Source of the DNA: CAYNFH01 sp964396385
GTDB lineage: Bacteria > Armatimonadota > Chthonomonadetes > Chthonomonadales > CAJBBX01
Assembly: GCA_964396385.1 (NCBI GenBank)
Contig: CAYNFH010000289.1
Coordinates: 1 to 6,969 of the forward strand
DNA: 6,969 nt
Reading direction: 5' to 3'
Part shown: positions 1 to 5,855 of the stretch, piece by piece
Layout: every line of letters starts with the position of its first letter
How positions within the stretch are numbered: position 1 is the stretch's first letter
Position numbers and translations under genes: made by a program
Notes under the pieces: generated by a model
What the model was told of the DNA's origin: nothing
Database searches by the model: none
Seen by the model: only the letters and a program-made list of their open reading frames with translations

Positions 1-24
1 CCGTCCCTTCGGGACAGTTCCCGC

Positions 25-116
25 GGGCCGGCTGCTGCCCCGCGTGCGGCGCTACTGCCGGCATGCAGCTTGGCAAGCTCATAGAAGACGCCGGTGGGCC
101 GGCTGCTGCCCCGCGT
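25..116 (+). repeat. Pair of 21-bp perfect direct repeats bracketing the first hairpin
   Basis: The same 21 bases, starting GGGCCGGCTG and ending CCCCGCGT, occur at 25-45 and 96-116, 71 bp apart. The bases between and beyond the copies do not match each other, so this is not a simple tandem duplication. The first copy lies just outside the first stem of the candidate RNA and the second lies inside it. A weaker match, GCCGGCTGCTGC, occurs again at about 587-598 inside the RHS fragment. A hairpin GTCCC-TTC-GGGAC sits at 3-15, upstream of the first copy. Confidence 0.7.
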
Positions 117-412
117 ATGGAGGGACATACCTGCGCTTTGGGGCGGCTGCCCATGTGTGGCGGAGCCATGGCGCCCGTCGCTATGATAGTGGGGAATCAG
201 GAATCCCGCTTGGCAACGCGCCTGCTATGTATAGCTGCGCAGGGATGCCTTGTTGCGAGGTGGGCGCATGGGCGGATAACGGAACTCGTAGATTTATGGT
301 CTTTGCCGGCCGGTTGGGTAGACCGGTCCGCCGGGCACTGAAGTACCCGGCTAGGTTGAACCGTCCTGGCGGACGGGCGGGACAGAGACGGTCCGGAGGA
401 ACTGAAAGGAGG
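57..412 (+). ncRNA. Candidate structured non-coding RNA, possibly HEARO/omega-RNA-like (solo IscB guide RNA)
   Basis: No frame here encodes a recognisable protein, but hairpins follow one another closely on the plus strand. A stem at 57-62/90-95 encloses AGCTT-GGC-AAGCT. GTATG/CATAC pairs at 115-119/126-130. A two-part hairpin at 218-240 pairs GCGC with GCGC and GCTA with TAGC. A bulged stem spans roughly 309-329. CCGGG/CCCGG pairs at 331-335/346-350 with a closing UGAA loop, and CCGTCC/GGACGG at 361-366/371-376. The stretch ends with AAAGGAGG at 405-412, a perfect Shine-Dalgarno with no start codon at a usable distance; the first in-frame candidate is GTG at 447. This fits an omega-RNA, which normally lies just upstream of iscB, left behind after loss of the iscB gene. 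I could not align it to the HEARO model, so the family name is a hypothesis. Group II intron and retron were considered; no domain V or reverse transcriptase is visible. Both ends are approximate. Confidence 0.4.
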
Positions 413-446
413 CAGCCGCGAGCATCTGGCTGCGGGGCGTGCGCAC

Positions 447-1154
447 GTGGTGGCGTTCCCGAACTACGTGAGCATCGGTACGGCGCAGAACCCGCTGATA
501 CTGGTGAGCTACTACGACGGGGCGGGCAACCGGACGCTTTTGGAGACGAACTGGGGACCGGCGCGGTACACGTTTGACGCCCTCAGCCGGCTGCTGCAGG
601 CGTGGGATCCGGGCTTCTTGCAGGGCAGCGTGGGCGGCGGAGTGAGCCAGTGGCAGTACGACGCACGGGACCTGCTGGTCCAGCAGACGGACAACGCCGG
701 GACCACCAGCACGTACACGTATGACGAAAACGGGGACTTGCTCCAGACGCGTCATGCCACCAGCGCCAGAGTGGAGATAGAGCACGCGTACTACACCAGG
801 GACCAGGTCGGCAATCCGCTGACGAAGCAGACCGGCTTCGGGCTGTTCCAGTACCACTTTGACCAGCTTTATAGGCTGACGCAGGAGAGCAACCCTGCCG
901 GGACTACCACCTATGGATATGACGCCGGGGATAGGAGGACCAGCCTGCAGAACGCGGCCGGCACCGTGAATTACGGCTATGACCAGGCAGACCAGCGGAC
1001 GAGCGACACGGGGCCGGGAGGGACGACGCAGCGGTTCTACGACCTGAACGGAAACCTGGTGAAGGTGCTGCCGCCATCGGGGCCACCGACGAGCTTTACG
1101 TGGGACGCGGTAAACCGGCTGGAGGAAAGGCGAAGGATGAGGGATGAGGGATGA
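447..1154 (+). pseudogene. RHS/YD-repeat protein fragment, truncated at both ends
   Basis: The frame, open from 360 and readable from GTG 447, encodes a string of YD/RHS repeats: YYDGAGNRT (about residue 22), YTFDALSRL, WQYDARDLL, YTYDENGDLL, YHFDQLYRL, YGYDAGDRR, YGYDQADQR, FYDLNGNLV and FTWDAVNRL near the end. Such repeats form a beta-shell in large secreted or cell-surface RHS/YD proteins, which usually run to over a thousand residues and carry a core motif followed by a variable, often toxic, C-terminus. Only about 235 residues remain here. There is no signal peptide, core domain or toxin tip, and no ribosome binding site close to GTG 447. At the 3' end the repeat sequence breaks off after NRLEE and runs into a heptamer tract that stops the frame. 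It is best read as a decayed or rearranged piece of a larger gene, with sequence unrelated to RHS on its 5' side. The family is clear; any function is doubtful. Confidence 0.8.
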
Positions 1155-1161
1155 AGGATGA
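1134..1161 (+). repeat. Heptamer tract (RGGATGA)x4 closing all three plus frames
   Basis: Four consecutive 7-bp units, AGGATGA, GGGATGA, GGGATGA and AGGATGA. Each unit contains TGA and seven is not a multiple of three, so the stops at 1138, 1145, 1152 and 1159 cover all three plus-strand frames. The complementary strand is free of stops and would read as His-Pro-Ser-Ser-Leu-Ile-type peptides. The tract marks the exact point where the RHS frame dies. Confidence 0.85.
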
Positions 1162-1205
1162 ATGGGGAGAGAGATACCGGCGCCGGGTTGCGTAGGAGCG
1201 GGTGA

Positions 1206-1652
1206 ATGGGAAGCGGCATTACAGGCTGCATCCTGGCGCGGGATGAAGAGCGGCGGATTGCGGGGGCACTGCGGTCGCTGCAGGGATGGACGGACGAGAT
1301 CCTGGTCATCGACAACGAGAGCGAGGACCGGACCGTTGAGATCGCCCGTGCCCATGGCGCGCGGATTCTGAGCGCCCCGCGTGCGGTCAACTTCGACGCG
1401 GCGCGCAACCTCGCGATAGAGCATGCGTACCGCGAATGGATCTTCTACCTGGACGCCGACGAGCGCGTTCCGCCCGGGCTGGCGGAGGCGCTCGTGCGGC
1501 TGGTGGCGGAGCACGGCGGCGAGTTTGAATCCCTCTCCATCCCCTTCAAGCACTACTTCTGCGGGAAGTGGATGGAGCACAGCGGGTGGTGGCCGGGCTA
1601 CACGCGCCCGCAGCTCCTGAAGAAGGGCCGCTTCCGGGTACGGGAGCTGCCC
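1206..1652 (+). pseudogene. Family 2 glycosyltransferase, 3'-truncated
   Basis: The start ATG 1206 has AGGAG at 1194-1198, seven bases away. The product begins like the WaaE/KdtX-type glycosyltransferase group: ITGCILARDEERRI (first beta strand), ADEIL-like DEILVIDNESEDRT at about 30-43 (nucleotide-binding DxxSxD-type segment), FDAARNLAIEHA near 65, and FYLDADERV at about 79-87, which holds the DxD-like metal site. Then come FKHYFCGKWMEHSGWWPGY and LLKKGRFRVRE at about 137-147. Family members normally continue with a VHE-type motif and another 100 or more residues. Here similarity ends at about 1650 and the frame runs on, antisense to the GH127 gene, to a stop at 2349-2351. That tail mirrors GH127 codons and is not glycosyltransferase. 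The GT-A fold would be incomplete, so the product is probably inactive. Intact proteins of this group add a sugar to lipopolysaccharide core or other surface glycans. Confidence 0.75.
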
Positions 1653-4088
1653 TCAGTTGCCGTCCGGAGTGAGTACCTTCCACTCGTGGACGCCGGCGGC
1701 CCAGTTGGGCTGCATTCGGATGACCAGGCGGAGCGCGGTGGTGCTGACGGGCGTACAGCGGACCTCGCACCAGTGGTCCAGGTGTACAGGGTAGTCCGCG
1801 CCGGTGGAGGGCTGGACCGGCTTCCACTCACGGCCGTCCAGATACTGGATCTGCCAGCCTGCCGGGAGGCGGCACTCGCCCCGGCCGGTATCGTCGAACC
1901 AGTAGACCTGCGAGCCGCTCACCGTGATGGGGTGGTCCCACGTGTACTGCGCCCACTCCTCACCGCCCTTGTGCGGCCACCAGTGGCAGAGGGCGGCGGG
2001 CTGCTGGCCGGAGCAGGTCGGCTCGATGCCATCGTGGATCCCTTCCGGCTGGCAGTTGGAGCTAACGAAGGAGAGCGTGACCCGCGCCTTCCGCTCCGGA
2101 CCGGCGGCCGGCAAAGGTGGGGGCGGCGCCGTAGGTATCCAGACGCGCATAGCGCCAGGCGCGCGGTTGTCCCAGGCGTAGTATGGGATAGCGGTGAGCG
2201 TGACGCGCCTGCGTGCGGGGGCGGTGCGATACAGGCCGCCGGCCCACTCCGTGTCGGATACGGCCAGTCCCGTGCCCTTGAGCGCCACAATGCCGCCCAA
2301 TACGCCGGGCTCCTGCCCCCCACCCCCCAATGCTGGGGGAGCCTTCGCTAGTATCAGCGATGCGTCGGCGGGCAGGGCGACCGAGGAGAGCGGCTCCGCG
2401 TTATCGCAGCCCTCCAGGCAGTAGATCAGCGGGCCGCGCGCGATGGCGAGCTGGCCCCGGTCCTCCTTCACGTGCGGGTTGGCCTCTATGCGGCGCGGGA
2501 GCATGGGCAGGTCCAGCGCCACCACGTCGCCGGGTTTCCACTCGCGGTCCAGGACCAGATAGCCGTGCTCCATCGGCGCATCTTTGACCGCATCGCCGTT
2601 CACCCGCACCGATGCGCCGGAACACCAGCCGGGGATGCGCAGGCTCAGCGCGAACCGCGCGGCCCGCTGTGGCCGAACCGTCAGCTTCACCTCGCCGTCC
2701 CAGGGATAGTTGGTCGCCACGTCCAGTTCCAGCTTGCTCCCCGCCACTTCCGTGTGCACCGAGCCCTGGATGTAATGGCTCACCCACAGCCCGCGGTCCG
2801 CGGTGGCGTAGGCGCAGCCGCCGAGCGAGGCCAGCGTGCGCATGACGTTGGGCGGGCAGCATGCGCAGGCGAACCACGGCTGCCGGTGGTGGCTGCCCGT
2901 GCTCTCCAGCGGATTGACGTAGAAGAACTTCGTGCCGTCCAGCGAGACGCCCGCGAGGAAGCCGTTGTAGAGCGCCAGCTCCACCAGGTCCGCGTACTTT
3001 GCATCTGCGTACAGCAGATTGAGGCGCTGGTTCCAGAGCATCATGGCGACCGACGCGCAGGTCTCCTGATAGGCGGTGAGGTTGGGCAGGTCGTAGTCGG
3101 TGGTGAAACCCTCGTTGCTGCTGGACGAGCCGATGCCGCCAGTCACGTACATGTTGCGTTGGGTAGTGTTGCTCCAGACGCGGTCCACCATCTTCAGCAG
3201 CTCCGCGTCGTCCGTCTCCTCCGCCACGTCCGCCACGCCGGACATCAGGTAGCAGGCGCGGACCGCATGGCCCTCGATGTGGGTGTGGTCGCGGATGGGC
3301 ACGTCGTCCAGCCAGTAGGCGCCGTCATATTTGTCGAGGGGCGTGCCGTGCTCCTCGGCGAAGAAGCGGCTGCCGCGGTTCTCCACGAAGAAGCGCGCGA
3401 GGTCGAAGTACCGCTTCTGGCCGGTGGCGCGGGAGAGCTTGACCAGCGCGAGTTCTATCTCCGGGTGGCCTGGATAGCCCATCCGCTGGCCAGGAGCGCT
3501 GCCGAAGCGGCTTGCGAGGAGGTCCGCCAGCCGGGTCGCCACGTGCAGGAGAGTGTGTTTGCCGGTCGCTTGGTAGTGCGCCACGGCAGCCTCAAAGAGG
3601 TGGCCGGCGCAGTAGAGCTCGTGGTTGTCGCGCAGGTTGGTCCAGCGCTTGTCCGGCGCGTTGATCTCATAGTAGGTGTCCAGGTAGCCGTCCGGCGCCT
3701 GCGCGGAGGCTATCTTCGCGATGACCTCGTCCACACGCTGCTCCAGCGCCGGGTCCGGGTGGGTGGCGAGCGCGTAAGAGGCGGCCTCCAGCACCTTGTA
3801 GACGTCCGAATCGTTGAAGACGAAGCCCTTGTAGCCCGCGCGGGCGTGCTCGGCGGCGAGCTCGAAGTTGTGGATGTTGCCGGCCTTTTCCAGCTCGTCC
3901 AGGCCGTGCGGGATGGAGGCGGTGCGGTTGGTCTCCACGCGCGGGCCCCAGAATCCGCCTTTGACCTGGACTTGAGTGAACGGCACGGGGCGAAGCTTCA
4001 CGGGCGGTTCTCCCTGGGCGAAAGCCGGCAACCCCGGCATGAGCAGGGCGGCCACAATCGTGACATGGAACATTAACCGGTTGAGCAT
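1653..4088 (-). CDS. Secreted GH127 (DUF1680) beta-L-arabinofuranosidase-like glycoside hydrolase
   Basis: An 811-residue protein with a signal peptide: positive start (MLNRL), hydrophobic stretch to about 22, probable cut after AFA at 24. The GH127 (alpha/alpha)6 barrel follows, to about residue 470, then beta domains. By comparison with the characterised enzyme HypBA1, the active site looks complete: E326 in SSNEGF (its Glu322, acid/base), E342 and C344 in QETCAS (zinc ligands), and C410-C411 in CACCPPN (nucleophile and zinc ligand). H274 in IEGHAVRAC also lines up. The family retains configuration and releases beta-L-arabinofuranose from arabinan-type or hydroxyproline-linked chains; some DUF1680 proteins have other activities, so the substrate is inferred. 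Residues about 670-811 look like a discoidin-like (F5/8 type C) domain ending HEWKVL. A glycine-rich insert lies near 584-598. The start is supported by GGAG 11 bases upstream (Met6 has none). It points the same way as the TrmB-like gene but 692 bp away, so it probably has its own promoter. Confidence 0.93.
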   Translation of the reverse strand: MLNRLMFHVTIVAALLMPGLPAFAQGEPPVKLRPVPFTQVQVKGGFWGPRVETNRTASIPHGLDELEKAGNIHNFELAAEHARAGYKGFVFNDSDVYKVLEAASYALATHPDPALEQRVDEVIAKIASAQAPDGYLDTYYEINAPDKRWTNLRDNHELYCAGHLFEAAVAHYQATGKHTLLHVATRLADLLASRFGSAPGQRMGYPGHPEIELALVKLSRATGQKRYFDLARFFVENRGSRFFAEEHGTPLDKYDGAYWLDDVPIRDHTHIEGHAVRACYLMSGVADVAEETDDAELLKMVDRVWSNTTQRNMYVTGGIGSSSSNEGFTTDYDLPNLTAYQETCASVAMMLWNQRLNLLYADAKYADLVELALYNGFLAGVSLDGTKFFYVNPLESTGSHHRQPWFACACCPPNVMRTLASLGGCAYATADRGLWVSHYIQGSVHTEVAGSKLELDVATNYPWDGEVKLTVRPQRAARFALSLRIPGWCSGASVRVNGDAVKDAPMEHGYLVLDREWKPGDVVALDLPMLPRRIEANPHVKEDRGQLAIARGPLIYCLEGCDNAEPLSSVALPADASLILAKAPPALGGGGQEPGVLGGIVALKGTGLAVSDTEWAGGLYRTAPARRRVTLTAIPYYAWDNRAPGAMRVWIPTAPPPPLPAAGPERKARVTLSFVSSNCQPEGIHDGIEPTCSGQQPAALCHWWPHKGGEEWAQYTWDHPITVSGSQVYWFDDTGRGECRLPAGWQIQYLDGREWKPVQPSTGADYPVHLDHWCEVRCTPVSTTALRLVIRMQPNWAAGVHEWKVLTPDGN
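2311..2343 (-). repeat. C/G-tract hairpin insert within the GH127 coding region
   Basis: A run of C blocks (2316-2321, 2323-2328) is followed by AATGCT and GGGGG at 2335-2339, giving a CCCCC/GGGGG hairpin. In the minus frame it encodes a low-complexity proline/glycine segment, PPALGGGGQEPG, at about residues 584-595, in a linker-like part of the protein after the catalytic barrel. Length and frame are kept, so the protein is not broken. It has the look of a mobile intergenic hairpin that landed in frame. Confidence 0.5.
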
Positions 4089-4120
4089 GTACGTGGTAGC
4101 TCCGAAGCAGGCTGCGACTT

Positions 4121-4154
4121 TGTCATTCCGACCGAAGGGATTTGCTTTATCCGG
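4121..4154 (-). repeat. Interspersed repeat copy A (short form, inverted)
   Basis: It reads TGTCATTCCG at its left end and GGGATTTGCTTTATCCGG at its right end, the reverse complement of the family whose plus-strand ends are ACCGTAAAGCAGATCCCTC and CGGGATGACA. It lies 32 bp upstream of the GH127 start and points opposite to the other three copies. With the left arm of copy B (4171-4188) it can pair over about 15 bases, including two G-U pairs, around a loop of roughly 20-odd bases. Confidence 0.75.
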
Positions 4155-4170
4155 CAGAGTACTCGCAGCG

Positions 4171-4259
4171 ACCGTAAAGCAGATCCCTCCCCAGGGCCCG
4201 GCCCTCGCCGCTGTCCGCTATCGCGGCCAAAGCGCGGCTCACCCGTGCTCGGGATGACA
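4171..4259 (+). repeat. Interspersed repeat copy B (long form)
   Basis: It starts ACCGTAAAGCAGATCCCTC and ends GCTCGGGATGACA, with about 55 bp of GC-rich sequence between the conserved ends. The centre contains small self-complementary pieces such as AGGGC-CCG-GCCCT (4193-4205) and CCGC-TATC-GCGG. Confidence 0.75.
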
Positions 4260-4303
4260 GATTGCTACGGTAGCGTGAATGCAGTTGTAGAGTACGGCCA
4301 GCT

Positions 4304-4384
4304 ACCGTAAAGCAGGTCCCTCGCTTGGCGGGCGGTCGCGCTGCGCCAACTCGCGCGACTAAGCGGTAGCCCGCCCGGGATGAC
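4304..4384 (+). repeat. Interspersed repeat copy C (long form with nested hairpin)
   Basis: It starts ACCGTAAAGCAGGTCCCTC and ends CCGGGATGACA. The centre folds well: GGCGGGC (4327-4333) pairs with GCCCGCC (4369-4375), and inside it GTCGCGC (4335-4341) pairs with GCGCGAC (4353-4359). The central sequence is unrelated to that of copy B. Confidence 0.75.
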
Positions 4385-4429
4385 AGCATGCTAGGGTACA
4401 CGATTCTCAGGTACTGAGTACCGCTCGAT

Positions 4430-4465
4430 ACCGTAAAGCAGATCCCTCGCGGAGCTCGGGATGAC
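4430..4465 (+). repeat. Interspersed repeat copy D (short form)
   Basis: A compact 36-bp copy, ACCGTAAAGCAGATCCCTC joined by CGCGGAG to CTCGGGATGAC, without the long centre. Just upstream, 4406-4422 holds two overlapping small palindromes, CTCAG-GTA-CTGAG and GGTAC-TGA-GTACC. Confidence 0.75.
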
Positions 4466-4507
4466 GCCATTGGCGCGTTTGTGCATCTGAAGAGCACTGG
4501 TGGCGAA

Positions 4508-4609
4508 TCACCGTCGCATGGCGTCCTGGTAGATGGCGCGGACCTCCTGGCTGTGCGGGTTATCATACCACCCGTGAACCAGGAGGTTGTCTCCGCTGCG
4601 AACGAGAGG
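4508..4609 (-). pseudogene. Possible C-terminal remnant of a lost gene
   Basis: A 33-codon stretch between two stops reads RSGDNLLVHGWYDNP followed by HSQEVRAIYQDAMRR and TGA. Its composition looks like the end of a real protein: alternating hydrophobics, an aromatic WYDNP turn, then an amphipathic helix. It does not resemble the Arg/Pro/Ser-rich shadow frames around it. There is no start codon or ribosome binding site, and a TAG precedes it directly. I do not recognise the family; a hydrolase or sulfatase tail is only a guess. Apart from this, the repeats and the inverted repeat, 4466-4780 shows nothing I can support as a gene. Confidence 0.3.
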
Positions 4610-4641
4610 CTAAAGAGGTGGAGTACGGCTGAAGAAAGATC

Positions 4642-4724
4642 ACGGAGCAGGGCTGGGTTGGTTTTCGCCTGGCTGTGTTTCCCCCCCACATCCTTTGCGA
4701 GTCTCTGCCTGCGCCCTGCTCCGT
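4642..4724. repeat. 12-bp perfect inverted repeat around 59 bp
   Basis: ACGGAGCAGGGC at 4642-4653 and GCCCTGCTCCGT at 4713-4724 are exact reverse complements. The spacer includes a run of eight C (4680-4687 region). It lies downstream of the TrmB-like gene on the minus strand, and a further small hairpin, CTGGG-ATTGCA-CCCAG, sits at 4725-4740. There is no T run, so it is not a standard intrinsic terminator, but the folded RNA could stabilise or end the regulator transcript. It could also be the ends of a tiny decayed element. Confidence 0.5.
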
Positions 4725-4780
4725 CTGGGATTGCACCCAGTATATCAGACGCGGATGGGCTGCCGCTTCTTTCAGATTGC

Positions 4781-5728
4781 TCATTTATTCCCCGACTTGC
4801 CGCCCCCGGCATCGGAAAGATGGCTCGCGGAGATGAGCGCCTCGTAACCCGGGATACCGGAGCCGTAGAGGCCCGCCCAGCGCGCGAATAGCTGCCCGAC
4901 AGCGCCGGATTCCGGTCCCGGGTTCCGGGCGGTTCCCGCGTAGACGGATTCAACGGCCCGATTCACCTGTGCCATATCCTCCCCTTCATGGATGGCGGCC
5001 AGGAGCGTCACCAGCAGGATCTCGGAGGCGACGGAGCAGTGAAACATGTAGGCGAGCGTGGGGCTGCCGCTCCAGACCGCCTGGCGGACCTCCTTGAGCG
5101 AGTGGCTCAGCGCGCCGATCAGCAGCTCCGCCCCGTCTACCAGCAGAATCACCCATTCGTCCGGGTACTTCTCCAGAATCGCCCCGCTGTTCGGGTTCTG
5201 GACCACGCGGACGCCCGGTACCTCCACCGGAGCGTAGGTCTTCAGCTCCACCTGAACCCCGCGCCCGCCCGCAGCGGAGAGGTCCGCGCGCAGGGCGTCC
5301 AGCGCACCGGGGAACACGTCGGCGACCACGCATTTCGAAGCGCGGGCGAGCATGGTCCGGCAGCGCTCCAGCACCTGCTCGGCGCTCCGGAGCTGGTATA
5401 CGCGGTCATCTCGTGAGGGCCGGCCCAGCTCGGCCAGCGCGGCCGCTGCCCGCTTCTCCCGCTCCTCAAACCGCCGCCGCTGCAGCGCCAGGAACTCCTC
5501 CGCGGGCAGCGCCCGGCACATGCGGCTGGCGCCCTCATCCACAATGACCGCTCCCTTGGCCTGGAGGGACTCGATGGCCTTGTATACATTGGCCGGCAAG
5601 CGGCCGGTCCCCTGAGCCACGCGGTAGCCGGTGGCAGGCGCCTCCTCCAGGAGGAAGGTATAGACCTCGGCCTCCAGATCGGTCAGTCCCACCGCTGCCA
5701 GGGCGGTGACCGCCTTTTCGTGCACCAT
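4781..5728 (-). CDS. TrmB-family (sugar-sensing) transcriptional regulator
   Basis: A 315-residue protein without signal peptide or membrane segment. Residues 5-75 form a TrmB-type winged helix-turn-helix: ALAAVGLTDLEAEVYTFLL, then YRVAQGTGRLPANVYKAIESL (recognition helix area) and the wing GAVIVDEG. Residues about 76-102, rich in Glu/Arg/Ala (LQRRRFEEREKRAAAALAEL), look like the usual coiled-coil dimer linker. Residues about 108-245 fit the phospholipase-D-like effector domain (VADVFPGALDAL, then WVILLVDGAELLIGALS). TrmB proteins of archaea and bacteria repress or activate sugar uptake and degradation genes on binding sugars; the ligand here is unknown. AGGGG lies nine bases before ATG 5728. 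Two palindromes 28 and 65 bp upstream suggest self-control. It diverges from the sigma factor gene, and the GH127 gene downstream on the same strand is a possible target. Confidence 0.85.
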   Translation of the reverse strand: MVHEKAVTALAAVGLTDLEAEVYTFLLEEAPATGYRVAQGTGRLPANVYKAIESLQAKGAVIVDEGASRMCRALPAEEFLALQRRRFEEREKRAAAALAELGRPSRDDRVYQLRSAEQVLERCRTMLARASKCVVADVFPGALDALRADLSAAGGRGVQVELKTYAPVEVPGVRVVQNPNSGAILEKYPDEWVILLVDGAELLIGALSHSLKEVRQAVWSGSPTLAYMFHCSVASEILLVTLLAAIHEGEDMAQVNRAVESVYAGTARNPGPESGAVGQLFARWAGLYGSGIPGYEALISASHLSDAGGGKSGNK

Positions 5729-5755
5729 TTCGCGAATCCCCTTGCACAGTTCGTC

Positions 5756-5769
5756 TTATCCGTGGATAA
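5756..5769. promoter_or_regulatory. Operator-like palindrome 1 (TTATCC-GT-GGATAA)
   Basis: A perfect 14-bp inverted repeat in the divergent control region, 28 bp upstream of the TrmB-like start codon. It is AT-rich in a GC-rich setting. Its half-site matches the second palindrome 37 bp away, centre to centre, about 3.5 helical turns. The likeliest ligand is the adjacent TrmB-like protein, by inference. Confidence 0.6.
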
Positions 5770-5792
5770 TGATACCTGCTGCAGAACTCGTA

Positions 5793-5806
5793 TTATCCAG
5801 CGATAA
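5793..5806. promoter_or_regulatory. Operator-like palindrome 2 (TTATCC-AG-CGATAA)
   Basis: The same 14-bp layout as the first palindrome with one half-site change (CGATAA for GGATAA). It can also be read as ATTATC-CAGC-GATAAT, which is perfectly symmetrical. It touches the candidate minus-strand -10 box, so a protein bound here could block polymerase. Confidence 0.55.
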
Positions 5807-5811
5807 TTATA
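5806..5811 (-). promoter_or_regulatory. Candidate -10 box (TATAAT) for the TrmB-like gene
   Basis: The minus strand reads TATAAT exactly, 78 bp upstream of the TrmB-like ATG, overlapping palindrome 2. No convincing -35 TTGACA is seen at the normal distance, so this is suggestive only. On the plus strand the same segment offers TATACA (5809-5814) as a weak candidate for the sigma factor gene. Confidence 0.35.
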
Positions 5812-5855
5812 CATGACGCTGGTAGCGTTCTATCCCTCTCCTCGGACCAGGTGAA

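Noticed and set aside
63..341. 92-codon and overlapping 177-codon plus-strand frames at the left end
   Set aside because: Cys/Arg/Trp-rich composition with no family resemblance; the bases are better explained by RNA hairpins.
1..430. Group II intron or retron
   Set aside because: No domain V-like hairpin, no GTGCG-type 5' end and no reverse transcriptase seen.
351..1580. 409-codon open frame on the minus strand
   Set aside because: It is antisense to the RHS and glycosyltransferase fragments and reads through the heptamer tract as HPSSLI-like low complexity.
2472..4076. 534-codon open frame on the plus strand
   Set aside because: It lies wholly antisense to the well-supported GH127 gene, is rich in Arg/Val/His/Ala, and has no recognisable motif; it is a codon-bias shadow.
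4121..4465. CRISPR array
   Set aside because: Repeat copies differ in length and orientation, spacing is irregular, and no cas gene is present.
4563..4784. 73-codon minus frame whose ATG overlaps the regulator stop (ATGA)
   Set aside because: The overlap hints at translational coupling, but the peptide is low in hydrophobics, unrecognised, and runs through the inverted repeat.
4147..4953. 268-codon open frame on the minus strand
   Set aside because: It spans interspersed repeats and overlaps the regulator in another frame; Arg/Ser/Pro-rich without motifs.
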